Positions 33,540-41,065 are shown, numbered from the stretch's first letter. The stretch: 49,847 bases of DNA from Prevotella sp. UBA5387 (GCA_002407775.1 DHOP01000026.1:1-49847); one strand, 5' to 3'. Notes: generated by a model from the letters alone, not told the origin. Made by a program: numbers and translations.

Positions 33540-33570
33540 AAGATTGATATTATTTGTTATTTATTGATTA

Positions 33571-33586
33571 TTCGTAAATTACCGAA
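33571..33586. promoter_or_regulatory. Putative ArsR operator, site 2
   Basis: TTCG-TAAATTAC-CGAA, with the same spacing as site 1, between arsR and the thioredoxin-like gene. The spacer contains a weak -7-like TAATTTAC on the minus strand, so this could control an internal promoter. Confidence 0.65.
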
Positions 33587-33603
33587 CGATAGATATAAAA
33601 AAA

Positions 33604-33924
33604 TTAATGACAACACTTGCTCTTTGGCTTCAGACTAAAGAACTCATCAAACAATAATCGAGCTAATTCCCAATTCTCTTTGTTGATGCAATATTTCACC
33701 TTAGGCCCCTCGATCTCACCCTGAATCAAACCCGCGTTCTTGAGTTCCTTAAGATGTTGCGAAATCGTCGCTTTGGCATTCGGAAAGACCTCATGAATAT
33801 CGCCGAAGTAACAAGTGTCCTGCTCCAAAAGGAAGGCAAGAATCTCCATGCGGGTAGGATGTCCCATTGCCTTGGCAAAGAGCGTCATCTTGTCGATATG
33901 TTCCGGGTTTATCTTCATATGCAT
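33604..33924 (-). CDS. arsR: ArsR family repressor
   Basis: A 106-residue winged-helix metalloregulator that would release DNA on binding arsenite. The HTH region is GDIHEVFPNAKATISQHLKELKNAGLI, preceded by MGHPTRMEILAFLL. Thiol candidates are the cysteine in DTCYFGD (where many ArsR proteins have ELCVCDL) and the C-terminal KCCH; another cysteine is in KYCIN. This arrangement differs from the classical E. coli pattern. ATG at 33924 is used; the next ATG at 33918 is as likely. An upstream start at 33966 would include the promoter -7 box and operator and is rejected. It heads the minus-strand arsenic cluster. Confidence 0.92.
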   Translation of the reverse strand: MHMKINPEHIDKMTLFAKAMGHPTRMEILAFLLEQDTCYFGDIHEVFPNAKATISQHLKELKNAGLIQGEIEGPKVKYCINKENWELARLLFDEFFSLKPKSKCCH

Positions 33925-33930
33925 TATTAT

Positions 33931-33967
33931 TGTTCGCAAAATTACGAACAAGATTATAAATAGCAAA
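33931..33967 (-). promoter_or_regulatory. arsR promoter with overlapping operator, site 1
   Basis: TTTG (33967-33964), 19 bases, then TAATTTTG (33944-33937) on the minus strand is a full promoter. The perfect inverted repeat TGTTCG-N8-CGAACA at 33931-33950 covers the -7 box and start site, where repressor binding would block transcription. The arsR ATG lies 6-12 bases further, so the message is nearly leaderless. Confidence 0.8.
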
Positions 33968-34159
33968 ATAATAATTGAAATTTTTTATGGGCTTAACGTA
34001 ATTATTATCAAACATGAACCATCCTCCTAATCTATTCATTATTTCATCTTTTCATCATATAATAAACTACCACCTTATTGTTATCCGTAATTTGTTATCT
34101 GTTATTTTTCCCAATACCCTTTTCATCATTTCATATTCATATCCTTCTACCCAAACAAT

Positions 34160-34186
34160 GTAGGGACATACCCCGTGTATGTCCGC
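34160..34186. repeat. Short hairpin repeat, copy 2
   Basis: Identical over 27 bases to 27832-27858 (GTAGGGACATACCCCGTGTA then TGTCCGC). It stands directly before copy C of the longer repeat. The region 34040-34159 holds no gene that I can see. Confidence 0.8.
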
Positions 34187-34192
34187 AACACT

Positions 34193-34255
34193 ATCAACGC
34201 GAAGCCGTTCGCAACGCGAACATCTGCGAAATCTGCGAAATCTGCGTGCAAAATG
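34193..34255 (+). repeat. Dispersed intergenic repeat, copy C
   Basis: CTATCAACGCGAAGCC, then the core hairpin GTTCGC-AAC-GCGAAC, then ATCTGCG and CTGCGTGCAAAATGAGCG. Here the stem differs from copies A and D at two positions (T to C and A to G) that keep base pairing, a compensatory change. Confidence 0.8.
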
Positions 34256-34278
34256 AGCGGACGGTGTTGCGAGTGGAG

Positions 34279-34503
34279 CAAGGGGTGTTTATCTCTCACA
34301 CAGATTGCGCAGATAACGCAGATTTACCATGCGGGGAAAAATGATGAAAAGATTAAAACATGAAAGGATGAAAATATTAAAAGACGGTTCGACGTAGGCA
34401 ATCGCAAAAGGCTATCAACGCGAAGCCGTTTGCAAGGCAAACATCCGTGCAATCCGCGAGATCTGCGTGCAAAAAAAGAGCTTTCGCACTTGGCAAGCAC
34501 CTT
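34279..34503 (+). repeat. Left arm of a 225-base inverted repeat
   Basis: This stretch is the inverted complement of 35747-35972. About 200 inner bases appear identical. The only differences are two substitutions and one single-base length change within the outermost 25 bases. The arm contains tandem CGCAGAT-like motifs, a GATGAAAAGATTAAAACATG tract, and one full copy of the dispersed repeat (hairpin GTTTGC-AAG-GCAAAC). The two arms enclose 1,243 bases with the membrane thioredoxin gene. Confidence 0.93.
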
Positions 34504-34606
34504 AACGAAACGGAGATGATGAAAAGATGAGCGAAGGGTCGCATAATTTGTCATCATGGCATCAAAAAAAGTTGAAAAGAAACATCTATCATAAGGAAAA
34601 TAGCTA

Positions 34607-34614
34607 TAACTTTG
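34607..34614 (+). promoter_or_regulatory. -7 box for the membrane thioredoxin gene
   Basis: TAACTTTG matches TAnnTTTG. It is inside the inverted-repeat-bounded segment, so promoter and gene would flip together. The leader to the ATG at 34751 is about 130 bases, AT-rich, with no feature I recognise. Confidence 0.55.
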
Positions 34615-34750
34615 TATTCGACAAACCTAGTGAAAGATTATTTGTAACAATTTGTATTTAAGCACTTTAATGTTACAAACAACTCGCTATACCAAATCAT
34701 CAAAGACACACCGTTCGTCAAGCCGAAGTTAAATTAATAATTACAATAAA

Positions 34751-35683
34751 ATGAACAAACTAACAATAGCTATTATAGCTGCGATAGTTTTAATGGCTTT
34801 AATAATCATCTTGTATAAAACACGGAAGAGAGAGAGATCCAAAAATATGATTATGATCTTCTTCCTTTCTTTGGCCATCGAGCTGATCACGACGCCATTG
34901 CGAGCAATGGATTTCTCAATTTGTTCCGTAGTGACTTTTGCCTTGTACTTTGTGTTTATGATTATCGTACTACATAAGTATCGCAATAGCTTAAGGCCAG
35001 CTATCATATTGCTTGTAGCATTAATGGGGTGCTCAGTATTAAGATTGCCCTTGCATATTCTTGAATTTGAAAGTTCGCTGGTTTCTCTTCCCGATACATT
35101 GTTCCACCTTTTCGGAATTCTGATGGGGTTTCTCTACTATATTTCCAAAAAGCATTTCAAGATTATTATTGCCGCCTTATCGACATTTAGCTGCTTGTTC
35201 TTGCATTTTAAAGGATATGACATGTGGATTCACAAACTAAGTTATGGAACATATACGGGCAAGATAGATACCTATCCAGCTTCAAACTTAAAATTCACCA
35301 ACGAGGCAGGCGACTCCATCTCGTTGGCTGACATGGGAGGTAAATATGTGGTCATGGATTTCTGGTATTCCCAATGCGGGGTATGTTTTAGTGAGATGCC
35401 CAAGACACAGACGCTTTACGATCAATTGAAGAAAGATACGGACATTGTCTTCTATTCCATTAACGCCAAAGTGGATAGCGATACGGAACAATATGCCTTT
35501 ACACATTTGAAACAGTTGGGCTATTCTTTACCAGTCCTACGAGTGAATATAAAAGATAGCTTATTGACTAAGATGGGGATTGTTGGCTATCCTACGGTGC
35601 TTATTCTTGATCCAAATGGCAACATTGTTTTTAGAGGGGGCATTGAAAGTGCGGAGAAATACATTTCGGAAAAAGTGAAATGA
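34751..35683 (+). CDS. Membrane-anchored thioredoxin-like (TlpA-type) protein
   Basis: A 310-residue protein in two parts. Residues 1-150 hold about five hydrophobic helices (IAIIAAIVLMALIIILY, MIMIFFLSLAIELI, FALYFVFMIIVL and others) with no recognised family. Residues 170-310 form a TlpA/peroxiredoxin-like domain: YVVMDFWYSQCGVCFSEMP with the redox pair Cys209-Cys212, and GIVGYPTVLILDPNG with the cis-proline. It would act as a membrane-bound thiol oxidoreductase, probably facing the periplasm. It is AT-rich relative to ovoA and is framed by 225-base inverted repeats. Substrates are unknown. Confidence 0.88.
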   Translation: MNKLTIAIIAAIVLMALIIILYKTRKRERSKNMIMIFFLSLAIELITTPLRAMDFSICSVVTFALYFVFMIIVLHKYRNSLRPAIILLVALMGCSVLRLPLHILEFESSLVSLPDTLFHLFGILMGFLYYISKKHFKIIIAALSTFSCLFLHFKGYDMWIHKLSYGTYTGKIDTYPASNLKFTNEAGDSISLADMGGKYVVMDFWYSQCGVCFSEMPKTQTLYDQLKKDTDIVFYSINAKVDSDTEQYAFTHLKQLGYSLPVLRVNIKDSLLTKMGIVGYPTVLILDPNGNIVFRGGIESAEKYISEKVK

Positions 35684-35746
35684 CGAAAGAGGGAACGAAG
35701 ATCTACATAGTCAAATAAATTTTATCACATTGTTTCATGCCTCATC

Positions 35747-35972
35747 AAGGTGCTTGCCAAGTGCGAAAGCTCTTTTTTTGCACGCAGATCTCGCGGATTG
35801 CACGGATGTTTGCCTTGCAAACGGCTTCGCGTTGATAGCCTTTTGCGATTGCCTACGTCGAACCGTCTTTTAATATTTTCATCCTTTCATGTTTTAATCT
35901 TTTCATCATTTTTCCCCGCATGGTAAATCTGCGTTATCTGCGCAATCTGCGTGAGAGATAAAACAGCCCTTG
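35747..35972 (-). repeat. Right arm of the 225-base inverted repeat
   Basis: Inverted copy of 34279-34503, with inner ends at 34503 and 35747. It includes the dispersed repeat in reverse orientation (copy D). It starts 64 bases after the thioredoxin stop. High identity suggests recent duplication, gene conversion or recombination between the arms. Confidence 0.93.
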
Positions 35973-35992
35973 TTCTATACAAAATCCCCTCG

Positions 35993-36115
35993 CTCTTTTT
36001 CACGTGGATTATGCTAATGTATGCTTTACAAGGGCTTCGCGTTGATAGACACTTGTAATTGACTACGCCTTTAACATTTTCATCTTTTCATCAATTCCGT
36101 TTCATTAAGGTACTC
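35993..36115 (-). repeat. Dispersed intergenic repeat, copy E (degenerate)
   Basis: On the minus strand GAGTACCTTAATGAAACGGA, a GATGAAAAGATGAAAATG tract, TATCAACGCGAAGCC and GTGAAAAAGAGCGAGG appear in family order, but the core palindrome is eroded (CTTGTAAAGCATAC). It lies just before the ovoA promoter. The gap 35684-36198 contains only repeats and this promoter. Confidence 0.7.
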
Positions 36116-36141
36116 GGCACCTATTATTTTCATAAATTCAT

Positions 36142-36149
36142 TATCTTTG
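36142..36149 (+). promoter_or_regulatory. -7 box for ovoA (TATCTTTG)
   Basis: TATCTTTG, 49 bases before the ATG at 36199. No -33 TTTG is present at 20 bases. Confidence 0.55.
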
Positions 36150-36198
36150 CAATCAGAAGAATAAAGAAAGAAACTCCCAAAATATAATAGACCATCGT

Positions 36199-38304
36199 AT
36201 GCAAACAATGGAGGCCAAGACAATAGATCTACGCTCGGGAAGTCCCGAGGACAAAAGGCGTGAGATTCGCGACTATTTCCTGATGACTTGGGAGATAGAC
36301 GACCGATTGTATACGCAACTCAAATCGGACGAGATATTCTATCACCGTGGTGACCCACTACGTCACATCATCCTTTTCTATTTGGGACATACGGCGGCTT
36401 TCTATATCAACAAGCTGGTACTGACCAAGTTGGTGGCCCAACGTGTGAACCCAGCCCTGGAATCCATCTTTGCCATCGGCGTAGATGAGATGAGTTGGGA
36501 CGACCTGAACAACAACCATTATGATTGGCCGACGGTGGCGGAGACACGCCATTTTCGCAAGGAGGTGAAACGCGTGGTGCTGAATGTCATCGATGCCGCT
36601 CCGCTCGAAATGCCTATCACGTGGGAGAGTCCGCTATGGATTATCATGATGGGCATCGAGCACCAACGCATCCATATCGAGACATCGTCCGTCTTGATCC
36701 GCCAATTACCTTTGGACGAAGTGGTGGCGGGGAGATTTGGCGAGAGATGCACCGAGACGGGCCTCGCCCCTCAGAACGAATTGGTCGAGGTAGAGGGCAA
36801 GACGATGGTCTTAGGCAAACCGATGGATCATCCCTATTATGGATGGGACAATGAATACGGTTCATATTCTGAAGAGGTCGGCGACTTCAAGGCAGCCAAG
36901 TATCTCACTTCCAATCGGGAGTTCCTCGACTTTATAGAGGATAAGGGCTATGTCACCGAAAGCTATTGGACGGCGGAAGGATGGAACTGGCGCTGCTTCA
37001 AGCAAGCCGAGATGCCCTTGTTCTGGCGCAAGGTCGGCGACACCTATCGTCTGCGGTTGGTGGCCGAGGAGATAGACATGCCATGGAATTGGCCGGTGGA
37101 AGTGAATGACCTCGAAGCCAAGGCGTTTTGCAATTGGAAGACCAAGAAGTCGGGCAAGGCCTACCGCCTGCCTACCGAGGCCGAATGGTATTTGATCCAT
37201 GAGGCGTCGGGGCTACGAGATATGATGGATTGGAACGAGACGCCGGCGAACATCAATCTGGCTCACTATACCTCTCCTACCCCAGTGGATAAATATCAGC
37301 ACGGGCCATTCTTCGATGTCATCGGCAACGTGTGGCAATGGACCGAGACACCGATCACGGGATTCAATGGCTTCAGGGTGCATCCGGCTTACGACGATTT
37401 CTCCACGCCGACATTCGATGGTAAGCACAATCTCATCAAGGGTGGCTCGTGGATCTCTACGGGCAACGAAGCGACCTTGCACGCGCGCTATGCCTTCCGT
37501 CGGCACTTCTACCAACATGCCGGTTTCCGCTATGTGCAATCGGACCAACCGCTCGTCATTCAGCGCAACGACTACGAGACCGATGTCGAGGTGGCGTTGG
37601 CATGCGAGAAGGACTGGGGCGATGCCTTCGGCGTGACGCCTAACTTCGCAAAGGACTTGGGTGCATTGGTGAAAGAGCTCGTGGGCAACAAGCCTGATGC
37701 TAAAATCCTTGACCTGAACACTGATACGGGTCGTTTAGCCTTTGAGTTGGCAACGGACTATAACCACATCACCGCGCTCGACTTCACGGCTCGTATGCTT
37801 CGCATGGCCATCCAGTTGCAAGACCAAGGGGGCATGCGCTATGTGATGGAAGACGAGAACGATTTGGTCCATTACCGTGAGGTGGTGCTCAAGGACTTTG
37901 GTTTGGGCAAAGGGGCGAAAAACATCACTTTCATGCAAGCGGACATCAACAACATCAAACCTATCTTCACGGGCTACGACGTGGTGATCATGCCCGACAT
38001 CCTCAACAAAGTGGTGCATCCGCGTGCATTCCTGCGTTCGATAGCCGACCGAATGAATCCCAATGCCATCCTAATAATGGCTACCGATTACAAATGGGAC
38101 GTAAGGGAAACGCCGCACAAATATTGGTTGGGTGGCTATAAGAAAGATGGTGAGCCCGTTACTGGTTTGGATGCCTTGACCAGAGTCCTCTTGGAGAACT
38201 TCGAGAGCCTCCGCGACCCACAAGACTTGACCTTGGTACAACCGAAAACCTCACGCATCAAAGAACTCCGAAGGTTGGAGGTGACCATGTGGAGGAAAAG
38301 ATAA
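36199..38304 (+). CDS. ovoA: Ovothiol synthase OvoA (sulfoxide synthase-methyltransferase fusion)
   Basis: OvoA joins cysteine to histidine C5 using O2 and a mononuclear iron, giving 5-histidylcysteine sulfoxide; its C-terminal domain N-methylates the imidazole of mercaptohistidine. The 701-residue protein has the full order. First is a DinB_2-like domain with the iron ligands His64 (LGHTAAF) and His155/His159 (EHQRIHIE, the HX3HXE motif). Next is an FGE-sulfatase domain with YRLPTEAEW (323-330), GNVWQW (376-381) and KGGSW (414-418). Last is a SAM methyltransferase from about residue 470 (ILDLNTDTGRLAFELA at the SAM loop, with DLNTDTG in place of DLGCGTG). The middle desulfurising lyase is not next door. 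All iron ligands are intact, so it is probably active. Confidence 0.94.
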   Translation: MQTMEAKTIDLRSGSPEDKRREIRDYFLMTWEIDDRLYTQLKSDEIFYHRGDPLRHIILFYLGHTAAFYINKLVLTKLVAQRVNPALESIFAIGVDEMSWDDLNNNHYDWPTVAETRHFRKEVKRVVLNVIDAAPLEMPITWESPLWIIMMGIEHQRIHIETSSVLIRQLPLDEVVAGRFGERCTETGLAPQNELVEVEGKTMVLGKPMDHPYYGWDNEYGSYSEEVGDFKAAKYLTSNREFLDFIEDKGYVTESYWTAEGWNWRCFKQAEMPLFWRKVGDTYRLRLVAEEIDMPWNWPVEVNDLEAKAFCNWKTKKSGKAYRLPTEAEWYLIHEASGLRDMMDWNETPANINLAHYTSPTPVDKYQHGPFFDVIGNVWQWTETPITGFNGFRVHPAYDDFSTPTFDGKHNLIKGGSWISTGNEATLHARYAFRRHFYQHAGFRYVQSDQPLVIQRNDYETDVEVALACEKDWGDAFGVTPNFAKDLGALVKELVGNKPDAKILDLNTDTGRLAFELATDYNHITALDFTARMLRMAIQLQDQGGMRYVMEDENDLVHYREVVLKDFGLGKGAKNITFMQADINNIKPIFTGYDVVIMPDILNKVVHPRAFLRSIADRMNPNAILIMATDYKWDVRETPHKYWLGGYKKDGEPVTGLDALTRVLLENFESLRDPQDLTLVQPKTSRIKELRRLEVTMWRKR

Positions 38305-38323
38305 TAATACACAGACGTTTTAA

Positions 38324-38824
38324 ATGACAAATTCTATGAAGTTTGATAACTCAACCTTACGCAGGCAAGACCGAATATTATCGGAAGAAGAAAGCAAGAC
38401 CTTACTCAGAAATGGGGAATACGGCTATCTGTCCATGATCTCGGATGATGATAAACCCTACGGCATTCCCATCAGTTATGTGTGGGATGAAGAGGATTGC
38501 ATCTATTTTCATGGTGCACCAGAGGGTCATAAATTGAGAGCGATTGCCAGGCATAAGGATGTCTCTTTTTGTGTGGTTGGGCATACTCGGATTGTTCCTT
38601 CCAACTTTACCACCAAATATCAAAGCATTGTTCTAAAGGGCACTATCGAACTTGTCTCGGATGATGTAGAACGCATGAGAGCGCTTGAAATGCTATTGGA
38701 CAAATATGCCCCAGACGATAAAGTGATGGGCTTGAGACATGCCGAAAAAACATTGCATCGCACCGGAATATTGCGGTTGAAAATTGATGAATGGTCAGGA
38801 AAGTCAAACAAAGAAAAGGGTTAG
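38324..38824 (+). CDS. Nim-like pyridoxamine 5'-phosphate oxidase-family protein
   Basis: A 166-residue split-barrel FMN protein of the type named nitroimidazole-resistance (NimA-like). Family segments are RRQDRILSEEESKTLLRNGEYGYLSMISDDDKPYGIPISYVWD, the heme/flavin region with IYFHGAPEGHKLRAI, and SIVLKGTIELVSDD. Some members reduce 5-nitroimidazole drugs to amines, but many chromosomal relatives are not known to give resistance. It follows ovoA by 19 bases and could be in the same transcript. Start is either 38324 or the ATG at 38336. Confidence 0.86.
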   Translation: MTNSMKFDNSTLRRQDRILSEEESKTLLRNGEYGYLSMISDDDKPYGIPISYVWDEEDCIYFHGAPEGHKLRAIARHKDVSFCVVGHTRIVPSNFTTKYQSIVLKGTIELVSDDVERMRALEMLLDKYAPDDKVMGLRHAEKTLHRTGILRLKIDEWSGKSNKEKG

Positions 38825-38921
38825 AAATCATGCGGCTAAAGGAGACATCACCCCAAAAGTCCCTTTAATTTGATGCGCTAACTCCATTTAAGAATTTACA
38901 AGTAGAAATTGAAACTAACAC

Positions 38922-39497
38922 ATGGCAGAATCGTTTTTTGAAGACGCTATATTCGACAAAACAACCATCCAGGATGTTATCCTAAAGGGTGTCGAATTTG
39001 ATAATTGCTCATTTCTTAATGGCGATCTGTCCAATCAAGACTTTTCCGGTGCACAATTCACCGATTGTGAGTTTACCGATTGCAATTTGAGCATGATAAG
39101 ACTAGCAAAGACGGCCTTGAGAAATGTCACGTTTAAGAATTGCAAGATGTTAGGTCTGCGTTTCGACGATTGCAACGCATTCGGACTTGCCTTTACTTTT
39201 GAGAATTGCATCTTAAATTATTCCTCGTTTTTCAAGACCAGCATAAGAAATACCCTTTTTAGAAATTCACAATTGGTTGAGGTTGATTTCTCGGAAAGTA
39301 ATTTGACGGGTTCAGTTTTTGATAATTGCAATCTAAGCGGAGCGGTATTTGAGCACACTGTTCTTGATAAAGCCGACCTCACCACCTCTTATCATTATTC
39401 GATCAATCCCGAAACAAACCGTGTCAAAAAGGCCAAGTTTTCCTATCCGGGAGTACTCGGTCTTTTGAATCAATATGATATAGAAATCATAGAATAA
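38922..39497 (+). CDS. Pentapeptide-repeat protein
   Basis: A 191-residue protein made of A/C-D/N-L/F-x-x repeats that form a right-handed four-sided beta-helix: FDNCSFLNGDLSNQDFSGA, FTDCEFTDCNLSMIRL, FKNCKMLGLRFDDCNAF, VDFSESNLTGSVFDNCNL. It has the length and two-part coil of Qnr/McbG-like proteins, which mimic DNA and protect gyrase, including the closing segment YHYSINPETNRVKKAKFS also seen in that group. There is no signal peptide. A gyrase-protecting role is plausible but unproven. It is 97 bases after the Nim-like gene. Confidence 0.9.
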   Translation: MAESFFEDAIFDKTTIQDVILKGVEFDNCSFLNGDLSNQDFSGAQFTDCEFTDCNLSMIRLAKTALRNVTFKNCKMLGLRFDDCNAFGLAFTFENCILNYSSFFKTSIRNTLFRNSQLVEVDFSESNLTGSVFDNCNLSGAVFEHTVLDKADLTTSYHYSINPETNRVKKAKFSYPGVLGLLNQYDIEIIE

Positions 39498-39570
39498 ATC
39501 CTATCCACGGGTAGGGTAATTAAAACAAAGGCACATGGTGCTCTAAACCGCTTATTTCTCTTTATGTTGA

Positions 39571-39610
39571 AATGCCATACCAGACCAATAATAAGGTCTG
39601 ATATGGCATT
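39571..39610. terminator. Bidirectional terminator hairpin
   Basis: AATGCCATA-C-CAGACC pairs with GGTCTG-A-TATGGCATT over an 8-base loop with one mismatch. It lies between the convergent pentapeptide and gltD-like genes. Confidence 0.7.
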
Positions 39611-39641
39611 AATACTATGATAGTGATCGTTTGCGACCTGA

Positions 39642-40979
39642 CTACTCTCCTTTATCAATAAAATCGAGAAGTCTCACGGCATCTACATATTGTGCGATGC
39701 CCTGTGCTACCTCCTTGGCAGCTTTCATGGCCATGACCACGGTCTGCGGTCTATGTACCACATCACCACCGGCAAACACTCCCCTACGGGTGGTCATGCC
39801 GTAAGGACGCTCATGTATCTTCACATAGCCCTTCTCGTCGACTTCTATGCCTTCGGTCGTCGAAACGATGCGATTGGCTGGACGCGAACCGATGGCGAGA
39901 AAGATGCGGTCGAAGGGTTCGATGCGGTCACCCGATTCGGTATGAATGTTGACGCTTCCCAGACGTCTATGTGAGCCCTCAATGAATTCGGTGACGCTCG
40001 ATTCCCACCAGAACTTCACGCCCTCTTTCAATGCCTCTTCATATTCACGCCTGATGGCGGGCATCTCCTCCTCCTTGCGACGATAGATCACGGTGACATC
40101 TGCACCAAGTCGGATAGCCGTGCGGGCGGTATCCATAGCCACGTTACCACCACCTATCACACCTACGCGGTTGCCCTCACGCAATGGTACCATCTTGCGA
40201 TCGATGGCACCGTCATTGTAGGCCGTGACCTGATGCAAAAGATAGGTGGATTGGTTGACGCCATGAAGTTTGGCGCCCGGCACGGAGTCCATGTTCTGAG
40301 GCACGGCCGTACCCGTTCCCATGAAGATGGCATCAAAGCCATGAGCAAACAAGGAGTCGACGTTGACGCCATTCTCTCCAACCATGGTATTGGTGACAAA
40401 GGTAACGCCAAGCTCCGCTATCTTATTGATTTCAGCCTTAACTACATTATTAGGGAGACGATATTCGGGAATACCATACATCAGTACGCCACCCGGTTCT
40501 TCCTGACCTTCGAGAATAGTCACGGAGAAACCCTGACGAGCCAAGTCACCGGCCACCGTCAGTCCGGCGGGACCCGAACCGATGACCGCGATGTTACCGC
40601 GCGTCTTCAAGGGTATCTTCTCACGATTGAGTCGCATCTCCGTGTCGAAGTCGGCGATGAACGCCTCGAGTCGTCCAATCTGAATGGGGTTGTCTTTCTT
40701 GTTCAGGACGCAATGGCCTTGGCATTGCTTCTCATGAGGACACACACGTCCACAGATGGCCGGAAGATTGGAGGTCTCGTTGATGATTTTCATGGCATCG
40801 CCAATATTGCCCTTGGACAACTGATGGATAAAGTCCGGGATATTGTTGCTGATGGGGCATCCCTTACGACACAAAGGCACCTTGCAATTCAAGCAACGCT
40901 TGGCCTCGTCTATGGCTTCCTTGGTGGTGAAAGGATGATGTACTACCTGAAACGCATCAATTTCTTCTTTCTCGCTCAT
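39642..40979 (-). CDS. gltD: GltD-type NADPH flavoprotein (glutamate synthase small subunit)
   Basis: A 445-residue FAD/NAD(P)H oxidoreductase with two 4Fe-4S clusters. The N-terminal cluster domain shows RCLNCKVPLCRKGCPISNNIP and CGRVCPHEKQCQGHC. The FAD fold is NIAVIGSGPAGLTVAGDLAR, and the NADPH fold VGVIGGGNVAMDTARTAIRLGA. FAGGDVVHRPQTVVMAM closes the FAD site. It supplies electrons to glutamate synthase (GltB), but no large subunit lies in this window, so it may work with another partner or act as an Nfn-like transhydrogenase subunit. The ATG at 40979 (MSEKEE) is chosen over one at 41003. A -7 box is 78 bases upstream. Confidence 0.87.
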   Translation of the reverse strand: MSEKEEIDAFQVVHHPFTTKEAIDEAKRCLNCKVPLCRKGCPISNNIPDFIHQLSKGNIGDAMKIINETSNLPAICGRVCPHEKQCQGHCVLNKKDNPIQIGRLEAFIADFDTEMRLNREKIPLKTRGNIAVIGSGPAGLTVAGDLARQGFSVTILEGQEEPGGVLMYGIPEYRLPNNVVKAEINKIAELGVTFVTNTMVGENGVNVDSLFAHGFDAIFMGTGTAVPQNMDSVPGAKLHGVNQSTYLLHQVTAYNDGAIDRKMVPLREGNRVGVIGGGNVAMDTARTAIRLGADVTVIYRRKEEEMPAIRREYEEALKEGVKFWWESSVTEFIEGSHRRLGSVNIHTESGDRIEPFDRIFLAIGSRPANRIVSTTEGIEVDEKGYVKIHERPYGMTTRRGVFAGGDVVHRPQTVVMAMKAAKEVAQGIAQYVDAVRLLDFIDKGE

Positions 40980-41057
40980 ACCTATTATTGATTTAGTTTT
41001 CAATAAATGAACAGTTTATTCACATGAACAAACCACAATTTTGTTATCTCCGGGTTG

Positions 41058-41065
41058 CAAAATTA
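41058..41065 (-). promoter_or_regulatory. -7 box for gltD (TAATTTTG)
   Basis: TAATTTTG on the minus strand, 78 bases before the gltD start; no -33 TTTG is seen at the usual distance. Confidence 0.5.

Noticed and set aside
34279..35972. Insertion sequence or integron reading of the inverted-repeat segment
   Set aside because: No transposase or integrase lies between the arms, and the arms are made of a repeat family found elsewhere. No target duplication could be recognised.
24450..36115. Possible CRISPR array from recurring repeats
   Set aside because: Copies are kilobases apart, in both orientations, of unequal length, with no regular spacers and no cas genes.
40233..40991. 252-residue plus-strand frame opposite gltD
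   Set aside because: It is the antisense shadow of a well-conserved flavoprotein gene and shows no recognisable domain.
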